A stretch of 64,000 nt of DNA from Oscillospiraceae bacterium. Its GTDB lineage: Bacteria; Bacillota; Clostridia; Oscillospirales; Oscillospiraceae. Location of the stretch: NCBI GenBank assembly GCA_017461445.1, contig JAFTXW010000004.1:1-64000 (forward strand), read 5' to 3'. The position numbers were made by a program, and so were the translations under genes. The notes below the pieces were generated by a model, which searched no databases, had not been told where the DNA came from, and saw nothing but the letters and a program-made list of their open reading frames with translations. This document shows positions 54,338 to 61,105 of the stretch, in pieces; position 1 is the first letter of the stretch, and every line of letters starts with the position of its first letter.

Positions 54338-55135
54338 TCATCGTCTAAAGGTCCTGCCTGCCAGATCTCCGTAAACCGGCGTTGCCAACCCGAAACCACC
54401 GGATACGGTGAGAATCTGGCCGGTGGTGTATGCGGATTCATCGCTGGCGAAGTAGATCACGGCTTCCGCTATTTCCTCTGGCTGTCCCATTCGGCCCAAT
54501 GGAATGTGTCGCATAAACAAGCTGCGGAAATCGTCAGACAAATGCTTTTCCACCGCTTCGGTGGCAGTCATCCCCGGCAGCACTGCGTTGCAGCGGATAT
54601 GATTTCTCGCTTCCTGGACGGCGATCAGCTTTGTCAGGTAATTGATTGCCGCTTTGCTGGTGCCGTAGGCCACCTGAGAGATATCCGGCACCAGACCGCC
54701 CACAGAGGAAATGTTGATGATGCTTCCTCCGTCTTGCGCAGCCATGTACTTTGCCGCTGCCTGACTTGCCACGAAAACACTTCTTAAGTTGAGATTTACT
54801 GTATCGAGGAAAACATCTGCATCCGTATGGGAAAAATCCAGATCCTTACCGGGATTCGAGGTGCCGAAATTATTGACCAGCACATCAATACGGCCTGCAT
54901 CGGTTACAACTTCTTCCACCATTGTGGTAAAGGTTTCCGGCTTTGTGGCATCGTTATACACGCATTTTACATGGAATCCATCCGCCTCCAGCTTGTCCGC
55001 AACCTCCTGCGCCCGCTCCAGATTCCGGGCGGCCATATAGACCCTTGCGCCTTCTTGGGCGCATTTTTTTGCAATGGCAAGGCCGATGCCTCGGGTGGAG
55101 GCGGTGACCAGTACGACTTTATCTTTCAATCTCAT
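54338..55135 (-). CDS. Short-chain dehydrogenase, 7alpha-hydroxysteroid-dehydrogenase-like
   Basis: A 265-aa classical SDR. Cofactor motif TASTRGIG (11-18) and AAR (35-37) suggest NADP(H). NNFG replaces NNAG. The catalytic set is Ser144, Tyr157 and Lys161 (NISS...YGTSK). The C-terminus SGGFGLATPVYGDL, the VYNDATKPETF stretch and ASTRGIG resemble clostridial NADP-dependent 7alpha-hydroxysteroid dehydrogenases, which oxidise bile acids. That substrate call is from memory of those sequences and needs testing. It overlaps the upstream MFS gene by ATGA, forming a two-gene operon. Confidence 0.78.
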   Translation of the reverse strand: MRLKDKVVLVTASTRGIGLAIAKKCAQEGARVYMAARNLERAQEVADKLEADGFHVKCVYNDATKPETFTTMVEEVVTDAGRIDVLVNNFGTSNPGKDLDFSHTDADVFLDTVNLNLRSVFVASQAAAKYMAAQDGGSIINISSVGGLVPDISQVAYGTSKAAINYLTKLIAVQEARNHIRCNAVLPGMTATEAVEKHLSDDFRSLFMRHIPLGRMGQPEEIAEAVIYFASDESAYTTGQILTVSGGFGLATPVYGDLAGRTFRR

Positions 55136-56536
55136 GGGTTTTCTCCTTGATTACGAATTTTCGGAAGGCTGAGTATCACGGCGATGCCCACAGCCACGCA
55201 GATGACTTCGGCAATAGCCAGCGAGTGGATAGAGCTGACTGCTGCGGCTGGCTCTGCTGCTCCTGCGGCGATCCCGCTTGTGATTTGGTTGGTGAACATA
55301 GGCACAAAGACTGCTACACCGAAGGGCGCCGCAAGATCGCGGAACAGGCCGTAGGTTCCGGTTCCGGCACCTGCCTTTTCGGGCGGCAAGCCAGACAGCG
55401 CTACTTTCATGAAAATGGTGCCATTTCCACCAAGCCCAAATCCCAGAATGCCAAGAGATGCCATCAAGAGCAGTACCGAGGTATTGAGAGAAAATAGAAG
55501 CAGGATGGCGCAGCCGATACCCGTCAGAATCAGCGAGCCGGACAATACAGACTTTGGTTCATATCGGTCCGCCAGCGGGCCGAGGATAACTGCTCCCAGA
55601 GACATTCCCAGATACATAACCGAAATGGCATAGCCGGAGATCACGCTGTTTTCCGGCTGGGTATAGTTTACAAAGACGATTGTATTGGTCATATTGGCCT
55701 GCATCAGTCCCTGGGTGAGGAAAAGCACCAGAACGCTGAGTATGAAAGCCTTTCGCATCATAAAGCTGCCGGGCAATATGGGATTTGCGGCTTTTCTTTC
55801 CGCAAGAACAAGTCCCGCAAGAGAGACAGCAGCAGCGATCACCACACCCAGAAAAGCGGTAGAGGTCCAGCCAAAATTCTGCCCAAAGGACGGTACGCAC
55901 AGCAGGAGACTGAAAAAGATCAGTACCAGAACGGCACCGATCCCATCAAAGTTGGTAAGCGGCTTCCGCTCTGTTTTTTCCTTATTGCCTGTCATCAGGC
56001 AAGCGAATAAAACACCAGCATATCGCGGCACATATCCAGATCATAGCCCGCCAGCCGTAGGATGCAATGACTATGCCACCCAAGGTGGGCCCAAAAATCA
56101 CGGAGCTACTCGAAATCAGCATATACAGGGAGAAGCCCTTTGCCACCGCGTTTTGAGGAAATTCGGTAACAATGTAGGCCATCACCACCGGCGCAATAGC
56201 GGCGGTCCCGATGCCGACGATGAAGCGGGCCAACAGCATAAAAATCAGAGAAGATGACAATGCTGTGAGTATATTACCAAGGGTAAAAACAGCAATGCCC
56301 AGCAGCAGCGTCACTTTTCTCCCCAATACATCACCCAGCTTTCCAAGAATCGGCGCACAGGCGGCAGTGGACATGGCCTGAGCCAGAGCTGTCCAGGTGG
56401 TATTGTTGTAGGCGATGCCGATATCCTGCACGAATGCAGGCCCCAGTACGGTAGAAAAGCCGCCTACGATACCGATCAGAAACGCAGCCAATGCGTATGG
56501 AATGAATCCGCGTTTATATGCGTTGCTTTGCTCCAT
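55132..56536 (-). pseudogene. MFS drug/bile-type transporter, frameshifted
   Basis: Two overlapping frames make one major-facilitator protein. The first (56536-55982) has the N-terminal half: GVLGP-type helices, motif A GKLGDVLGRK and motif C-like GPTLGGIV. The second (from 56031 to 55132) has the C-terminal half with its helices and ends in KIRNQGENP. The reading frame changes between about 56031 and 56010 (after IWICAAI). One indel would restore a protein of about 460 aa, 14-helix QacA/EmrB style. It could be inactive or a sequencing artefact. AAAAGGAAG before the ATG. Confidence 0.75.
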
Positions 56537-56625
56537 TTTTCCACTTCCTTTTGCGTTAGTATGCCCTGCTATGCTTGCATTATTTATGCTATTTCGGACA
56601 CACTTTCCTTAGAAGGAGGGAGTTT

Positions 56626-57000
56626 ATGAAACAGAAATTCTATATCTGCAAGCATTGCGGCAATATCGTAGCCATGCTCCGGGACGCAGGCGTTCCGATT
56701 ATCTGCTGTGGTGAGAAGATGCATGAGATCAAGCCGGGAGCGACGGAGGCTTCCGGGGAGAAGCATATCCCTGTTTATGAGATGGACGGCAATACCGTTC
56801 ATGTCACAGTTGGATCTGTGGAACATCCCATGACCCGGGAACACTATATCGAGTGGATCTGTCTCGAATCCGAACACGGCATTCAGTATGCCCATTTGAC
56901 CCCGGATGACGAGCCGAGAGCAAAGTTTGCCCTTTGTGACGGTGATGAGGTCCGTGGAGTTTACGCCTTCTGAAATCAACATGATCTTTGGAGGAATTGA
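56626..57000 (+). CDS. dfx: Desulfoferrodoxin (superoxide reductase) with in-frame TGA at the conserved Cys
   Basis: Reduces superoxide to peroxide. The N-terminal desulforedoxin domain has its four Cys (8, 11, 27, 28) for the rubredoxin-like iron. Center II ligands His47, His67 and His73 are present. The frame meets TGA at 56971-56973 (codon 116), but the next codons read N-Q-H-D-L-W-R-N then TGA at 56998. In normal desulfoferrodoxins this tail is C-N-x-H-G-L-W-K, supplying the last Cys and His ligands. So TGA stands exactly where Cys116 belongs: nonsense mutation or selenocysteine. Ended at 56973 the protein would lack two of five iron ligands. AAGGAGG before the ATG. Confidence 0.8.
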
Positions 57001-57003
57001 GTT

Positions 57004-57567
57004 ATGTCTATGATTAATAAGGAAGTTTCCGATTTCCGCACTTACGCGTTCCATGAGAATGAATTTAAGTTTGTGTCCAAGGAGGATATCCTGGGCAAGT
57101 GGAGCGTATTTTTCTTCTATCCCGCAGACTTCACCTTTGTCTGTCCCACGGAGCTGGAGGATCTGGCGGACAAGTATGAGCAGTTCAAAGCCGTAGGCTG
57201 CGAGGTTTATTCTGTGTCCACCGACACCCACTTCGTCCACAAGGCATGGCACGATGCCTCTGAGCGAATCAAGAAGATCAACTACCCCATGCTGGCTGAC
57301 CCCACCCACGCTATTTCCAAGGACTTCGAGGTTCTGATCGAGTCCGATGGTCTGGCGGAGCGCGGGACCTTTATCATCAATCCCGAGGGCAAGATTGTTG
57401 GCTACGAGGTAACTGCCGGCAATGTGGGCCGGAATGCCGAAGAACTGCTGCGGAAGGTGCAGGCCTGCCAGTTTGTCCATGCCCATGGCGATCAGGTGTG
57501 TCCTGCTAACTGGAAGCCGGGTAGCGAGACCCTGAAACCCAGCCTGGATCTGGTTGGGCAGCTTTGA
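57004..57567 (+). CDS. ahpC: Peroxiredoxin AhpC
   Basis: A 187-aa typical 2-Cys peroxiredoxin that reduces hydrogen and organic peroxides. The peroxidatic Cys47 lies in FTFVCPTE and the resolving Cys166 in QVCPANW. GTFIINPEG and the C-terminal tail are complete. GGAGG of its ribosome site lies inside the last codons of the read-through desulfoferrodoxin frame. Its stop overlaps the next start, so it is coupled to its reductase. It would remove the peroxide made by the superoxide reductase. Confidence 0.95.
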   Translation: MSMINKEVSDFRTYAFHENEFKFVSKEDILGKWSVFFFYPADFTFVCPTELEDLADKYEQFKAVGCEVYSVSTDTHFVHKAWHDASERIKKINYPMLADPTHAISKDFEVLIESDGLAERGTFIINPEGKIVGYEVTAGNVGRNAEELLRKVQACQFVHAHGDQVCPANWKPGSETLKPSLDLVGQL

Positions 57568-59192
57568 TGGAAAATCTGTATGATGTGATCGTGGTTGGCG
57601 GCGGTCCTGCGGGACTCACCGCCGCCCTGTATCTGGCCCGGGCGAAATACCGGGTGTTGGTCTTGGAAAAGGAGCAGTTTGGCGGTCAGATATCCATCAC
57701 CCATGAGGTAGTCAACTATCCCGGTATCGCCAAAACCAGTGGTAAGGCATTAACGGATACCATCCAGCAGCAGGCGGAAAACTTTGGCGCGGAATTTATG
57801 CTGGCGGAAGCCACGGGTTTTGACCTTGACCGGGATATTAAGACCGTCCGTACCAACCGGGGAGAATTCCGCTGTTTTGGTATACTGCTTGCCACCGGTG
57901 CCCATCCCAGAACCGTTGGTTTCAAGGGCGAGGAAGAATACAAGGGCCGGGGTGTTGCCTACTGTGCCACCTGTGATGGGGAGTTTTTTACAGGAAAAGA
58001 TATTTTCGTGGTGGGCGGTGGCTATGCCGCGGCGGAGGAAAGCGTATTTCTCACCAAGTTTGCCCGGCATGTGACGATCCTGGTCCGCAAGGATGATTTC
58101 TCCTGCGCTGCTTCTGTGGCAGACCAGGCGAAAAACCACGAGAAGATCACTGTTCTGACCAATACCGTTATGGAAGAAGTATCCGGTGAAAACGGTCTAA
58201 ACTATGCCCGGTATAAAAACACCGCCACCGGTGAGGTGACGGAGTACAAAAGTAACGAGCCTTTCGGCGTGTTCGTATTTGCCGGATATGCCCCAGCCAC
58301 GGATGCGGTCAAAGGCACAGTAGAGCTAAACGAACAGGGCTATATCGTGACCGACGCATCTCAGAAAACCAGTGCGGACGGTGTGTACGCCGCAGGCGAT
58401 GTTTGCGTCAAGCCCCTGCGTCAGGTGGTGACTGCGACCAGCGACGGTGCGTTAGCAGCTACAGAGCTTGAGAAGTATGTGGCAGCTATTCATCGAAAGA
58501 CCGGCCTGCGTGCTGAGGTGCCTGCGACAAAGCAAAGCGAAGCAGCTGTCACAGTTCATGCGCAGGAAGCAGAGGAATCCGGGGAGCTTTTCACCGCCGA
58601 GATGCGGCAGCAGTTGGATACGGTATTTGACCGGATGGAAAGCCCTCTGCTTCTGAAGCTAAGCTTGGATGACCGCCCGGTATCGGCAGAGCTGGAGCAG
58701 TTCATCACCGCTTTGGCGGCACTTTCTAACAAACTAACGGTCACCATTGAAGAAAGGACTGTATCTTCGCAGGAAGCTCCCTGCGTCTGCGTATGCAAGG
58801 CGGATGGAACGGAAACAGGTCTTGCGTTCCACGGTGTCCCCAGTGGCCACGAGTTTACCTCTTTCGTGCTTGGACTGTACAACGCCGCCGGTCCTGGGCA
58901 GGCACTGGATGAAACTACCCGGCAGCAGATCGTGGCCATTAAGAACAAAACAGATATAAAGATTCTGGTCACACTCTCGTGTACCATGTGTCCCGACCTG
59001 GTGGTTGCCGCTCAGCGGATCGCCGCAGAGAATCCAAATGTGACCGCCCATGTGTATGATATCCGCCATTTTGAGAATCTGAAGGACCAATACAATGTTA
59101 TGAGCGTGCCGTGCCTTGTGATCAATGATAATAAGGTATCCTTCGGTAAGAAGAACGTCCAGCAAATTCTGGATTTGATCCATGAGGTGTAA
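57567..59192 (+). CDS. Thioredoxin reductase fused to an AhpF-type N-domain at its C-terminus
   Basis: A 541-aa flavoprotein, the probable electron donor to AhpC. Residues 1-305 form a thioredoxin-reductase module: GGGPAG (11-16), redox CATC (133-136), NAD(P) GGGYAA and the FAD tail GVYAAGDV. Residues about 330-541 match the tandem thioredoxin-fold domain that is N-terminal in ordinary AhpF, with its CTMC pair (472-475) and VPCLV. The domain order is thus the reverse of AhpF. ATG at 57567 overlaps the ahpC stop. A terminator follows. Confidence 0.88.
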   Translation: MENLYDVIVVGGGPAGLTAALYLARAKYRVLVLEKEQFGGQISITHEVVNYPGIAKTSGKALTDTIQQQAENFGAEFMLAEATGFDLDRDIKTVRTNRGEFRCFGILLATGAHPRTVGFKGEEEYKGRGVAYCATCDGEFFTGKDIFVVGGGYAAAEESVFLTKFARHVTILVRKDDFSCAASVADQAKNHEKITVLTNTVMEEVSGENGLNYARYKNTATGEVTEYKSNEPFGVFVFAGYAPATDAVKGTVELNEQGYIVTDASQKTSADGVYAAGDVCVKPLRQVVTATSDGALAATELEKYVAAIHRKTGLRAEVPATKQSEAAVTVHAQEAEESGELFTAEMRQQLDTVFDRMESPLLLKLSLDDRPVSAELEQFITALAALSNKLTVTIEERTVSSQEAPCVCVCKADGTETGLAFHGVPSGHEFTSFVLGLYNAAGPGQALDETTRQQIVAIKNKTDIKILVTLSCTMCPDLVVAAQRIAAENPNVTAHVYDIRHFENLKDQYNVMSVPCLVINDNKVSFGKKNVQQILDLIHEV

Positions 59193-59213
59193 TAAAAGCG
59201 CGGTGTATTAACA

Positions 59214-59248
59214 TGAACGGATGGGGGTGATCTCCATCCGTTTTTCTT
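59214..59248 (+). terminator. Terminator after the dfx-ahpC-reductase operon
   Basis: AACGGATGG/CCATCCGTT stem followed by TTTCTT. Confidence 0.85.
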
Positions 59249-59308
59249 AACATTAGATCTCTCATTATAGTGGATTTTATATTTCGGCTTTATACTAATT
59301 GGCGATTT

Positions 59309-59374
59309 CATTACAAGACGAGTTCTGTTTTGTAATGACATTGTGTTGACAAATGCGCGTATGCGTGGTACAAT
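59309..59374 (+). promoter_or_regulatory. relBE promoter region
   Basis: TTGACA (59346-59351), 17-nt spacer, TACAAT (59369-59374). The spacer contains the alternating ATGCGCGTATGCG. Upstream is an inverted repeat CATTACAA/TTGTAATG (59309-59316 and 59330-59337), a possible antitoxin operator or terminator relic. Confidence 0.7.
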
Positions 59375-59393
59375 AAGGGCACGAGGTGATTCT

Positions 59394-59717
59394 ATGCAAA
59401 ATCAAATCAATGTGGCAACTGCCCCCAAGACCGGCACCTTCCAAATGCGAATCAACCCGGAGGTGCGGCAGGAAGTAGAGGCGGTATATGCTTCGTATGG
59501 TCTGAGTCTGACTGATGCAATCAATGTGTTCTTGCAGCAGTCACTAAATGAGTCCGGCTTGCCGTTTCTTCTGTCCCCGGAGAATGCCGCTTATCTGAAA
59601 ACCAAAGCCACAGCCCGGCTGATGGCGGAAGTTCAGAAAGGCTGGGACTCCGTGCAAAACGAAAGCGATTGGGTATCTGAGGAAGATGCTTATCGGGTGC
59701 TGGGGATCGAAAAATGA
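59394..59717 (+). CDS. RelB/DinJ-family antitoxin
   Basis: A 107-aa antitoxin. The N-terminal ribbon-helix-helix (FQMRINPEVRQEVEAVYASYGLSLTDAINVFLQQS, about 17-51) binds DNA. The acidic C-terminus (NESDWVSEEDAYRVLGIEK) should wrap the toxin. GAGGTG before the ATG at 59394, 19 nt after the promoter. It overlaps the toxin gene by ATGA. Such pairs commonly stabilise integrated elements. Confidence 0.9.
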   Translation: MQNQINVATAPKTGTFQMRINPEVRQEVEAVYASYGLSLTDAINVFLQQSLNESGLPFLLSPENAAYLKTKATARLMAEVQKGWDSVQNESDWVSEEDAYRVLGIEK

Positions 59718-60034
59718 AGATAAAATACACGCCTGCGGCAATGGAAGACTTGCAGGAGATGAAAACCTATATTTCCAAAACCCTGCACAATCCCAAAGCG
59801 GCGAACCGCATTACCAAGAGCATTTTGGATAGCTGCGCCAATCTCAAAAACCATCCTCAGCTTGGAATGTCCCTGGCCGCAAAGACCGGACAGGATACAG
59901 ATCTGCGATATCTTGTGTGTGAGCAGCATTTAGCGCTGTACCGGGTGGAGGGCGAGTTGATCCTGATCGCTCGAATTTTGGACGGCAGAACAGATTATAT
60001 GCGTGTGCTCTTCCGGGACGATTCAGCTCAGTAA
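59714..60034 (+). CDS. RelE/ParE-superfamily toxin
   Basis: A 106-aa toxin partner of the preceding antitoxin: KIKYTPAAMEDLQEMKTYI start, LRYLVCEQHLALYRVEGELILIARILDGRTDYMRVLF end. This is the ParE/RelE fold, and the LDGRxDYMRVL ending is typical of the plasmid-addiction RelE/StbE set. Target is either ribosome-bound mRNA or gyrase; sequence alone does not decide. It is the last gene before the right end of the island. Confidence 0.88.
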   Translation: MKIKYTPAAMEDLQEMKTYISKTLHNPKAANRITKSILDSCANLKNHPQLGMSLAAKTGQDTDLRYLVCEQHLALYRVEGELILIARILDGRTDYMRVLFRDDSAQ

Positions 60035-60039
60035 AATTT

Positions 60040-60105
60040 GCTTATTTGTTCTTTTTGTTTTGTTACCTACTGTCTGGCGGCAATGGTTGGTGCTGTGAGA
60101 CAACC
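60040..60105 (+). repeat. Island hairpin repeat, copy E
   Basis: TATTTGTTCTTTTTGTTTTG then TTAC, then a degenerate hairpin around CTGTCTGGCGGCA. Lies 200 nt inside the right-hand tRNA repeat. Confidence 0.6.
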
Positions 60106-60307
60106 GCAGGAGAATATGATCCGAAATACAGCTTCAGCGCCTGGTTACTGGTTTGGTGACCGGGCGCTTACTTTTGACCCAGATTCTGACCCAGAACAGG
60201 AAAAACTGGTGTGGACAGAGCAGCACCAAGGGGAAAACACATCTCCAATACCCCTACCGAAAAGCACCAAACGGACGCCTTAGCACCCAAAAAATGCCCA
60301 GACCTAT
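60106..60307. other. Right end of the island, no gene supported
   Basis: Contains TTGACCCAGATTCTGACCC (60174-60192), near-identical to 36125-36142. A plus-strand frame ending at 60283 resembles no known protein and has no SD. Confidence 0.4.
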
Positions 60308-60379
60308 CCTTCTAAGCAGTAGGTCGGGGGTTCGAGTCCCTCCTGGCGTGCCATTCAGCTCAATCAAATATGGTGGATA
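60308..60379 (+). repeat. Right copy of 72-bp tRNA-Arg repeat (candidate attR)
   Basis: 3' half of tRNA-Arg plus spacer, 71/72 identical to 35809-35880. It cannot make a tRNA because the 5' half is missing. Confidence 0.8.
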
Positions 60380-60573
60380 ATGGGACTCGAAGAGAGCGGC
60401 CCGCCCGAAGGGCGGGTAAAAAAGTGTCCGGTGGACACTTTTTTAGCTCGGGGGAGAGTCCCTGCTTCACCGGTTTCTCGCAGCAATTGTCTATATTCCA
60501 CATCCGCTTCTGCCATGATCTTAATCCAGGTATATCTTTTTCTTTGCTCATAGTTCATTAATTTTTCAGACAT
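60364..60573 (-). CDS. Small ORF divergent from the XRE gene, running into the island end
   Basis: A 69-aa frame. The start is good: AGAAGGAGG before the ATG and a promoter 20 nt upstream. Residues 1-40 (MNYEQRKRYTWIKIMAEADVEYRQLLRE) look like a genuine helical protein. The C-terminal third is encoded by the hairpin AAAAAAGTGTCC/GGACACTTTTTT (60418-60443) and the tRNA-His copy, so the gene was probably cut when the island boundary formed. Family unknown. Confidence 0.45.
   Translation of the reverse strand: MSEKLMNYEQRKRYTWIKIMAEADVEYRQLLRETGEAGTLPRAKKVSTGHFFTRPSGGPLSSSPIIHHI
60372..60391 (-). repeat. Inverted 20-bp copy of the tRNA-His 3' end
   Basis: Read on the minus strand, TTCGAGTCCCATTATCCACC equals the T-loop/acceptor end of tRNA-His at 35873-35950. 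It overlaps the last 8 nt of the direct tRNA-Arg repeat. Confidence 0.75.
60417..60443. terminator. Symmetric hairpin with A/T flanks
   Basis: AAAAAAGTGTCC-GGT-GGACACTTTTTT, able to terminate in both directions. Confidence 0.65.
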
Positions 60574-60594
60574 ATATCCCCCTCCTTCTGGTTT

Positions 60595-60623
60595 AGTATA
60601 TCTGAAATCCAGATAAAAAACAA
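60595..60623 (-). promoter_or_regulatory. Divergent promoter with XRE-type operator
   Basis: On the minus strand TTGTTT (60618-60623), 17-nt spacer, TATACT (60595-60600). The inverted repeat TATCTG-AAATC-CAGATA (60599-60615) fills the spacer, and a degenerate copy (TATCTTATTTTCAGATG) follows at about 60624-60640. Both are probably bound by the XRE protein encoded at 60666. Confidence 0.65.
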
Positions 60624-60665
60624 TATCTTATTTTCAGATGTTGTATGGTTTTATCGGGTGATGAT

Positions 60666-60902
60666 ATGCGATATGAAATTATGAAGTATGAAAACATCCG
60701 TAATCTGAGAACTGACGGGGGCTATACACAGAAGCAGATTGCGGAGTATCTGGGAATCAGTCAAAACACCTATTCCCAATATGAGATCGGCGTGCTCAAT
60801 TATCCCATTGAGGTGCTGATAAAGCTGGCAAAATTTTATAACACAAGCGTGGACTACCTTCTCGGTTTGACCGGCACAAAAGAGCCTTATCCCCCAAAAT
60901 AA
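60666..60902 (+). CDS. XRE-family (Cro/CI-type) helix-turn-helix regulator
   Basis: A 78-aa single-domain repressor: IRNLRTDGGYTQKQIAEYLGISQNTYSQYEIGVLNYPIEVLIKLAKFYNTSVDYLLGLT spans almost the whole protein. Start at 60666; the seven-codon longer frame lacks a site, and GGGTGATG upstream is weak. Divergent from the 60573 ORF and probably represses both through the TATCTG/CAGATA dyad. Could be a leftover of a mobile element. Confidence 0.85.
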   Translation: MRYEIMKYENIRNLRTDGGYTQKQIAEYLGISQNTYSQYEIGVLNYPIEVLIKLAKFYNTSVDYLLGLTGTKEPYPPK

Positions 60903-60912
60903 TCAAGTCTTT

Positions 60913-61022
60913 CATCCCGAGGGTGGGTAAAACGGAGTCGAAGGCTCTTGGTACTATCGAGACTGCTGAACAGACACTCGGTGCCAAGATCCTTCGACTC
61001 GCTTCGCTCGCTCAGGATGACA
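60913..61022. repeat. Palindromic intergenic element (AGTCGAAGG family)
   Basis: The left arm (60914-60951, CATCCCGAGG...AGTCGAAGGCTCTTGG) and right arm (60988-61022, CCAAGATCCTTCGACT...CAGGATGACAGG) are imperfect inverted repeats. No T-run; non-coding. Confidence 0.6.
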
Positions 61023-61105
61023 GGTCTTATTAAAACAGGAAAAGCTTTTCTACAATATTGTCTTTTCCCCTCCCCTTCGACAGAATTTTCAAAACCGGGA
61101 TGCTA

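Larger units (their letters stand above)
35809..60379. mobile_element. Decayed integrated island at tRNA-Arg
   Basis: It is bounded by the 72-bp tRNA-derived direct repeats and contains accessory genes, some with visibly lower GC than the flanks (for example 36678-38240). Also inside are a relaxase remnant (45938-46495), broken genes, a toxin-antitoxin pair near the right end, and five copies of a hairpin repeat found nowhere else in the window. No intact integrase, excisionase or conjugation gene is present, so it is probably fixed. The tRNA-His gene lies just inside the left boundary, which complicates the exact ends. Confidence 0.6.

Noticed and set aside
56974..57030. A clear SECIS stem-loop after the desulfoferrodoxin TGA
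   Set aside because: By eye I find only weak pairing (AATCAA with TTGAGTT), not enough to claim a SECIS; folding software would be needed.
60038..60283. 81-aa plus-strand ORF at the right end of the island
   Set aside because: Starts inside hairpin repeat E, has no SD and no recognisable sequence; possibly relic DNA of an integrase.
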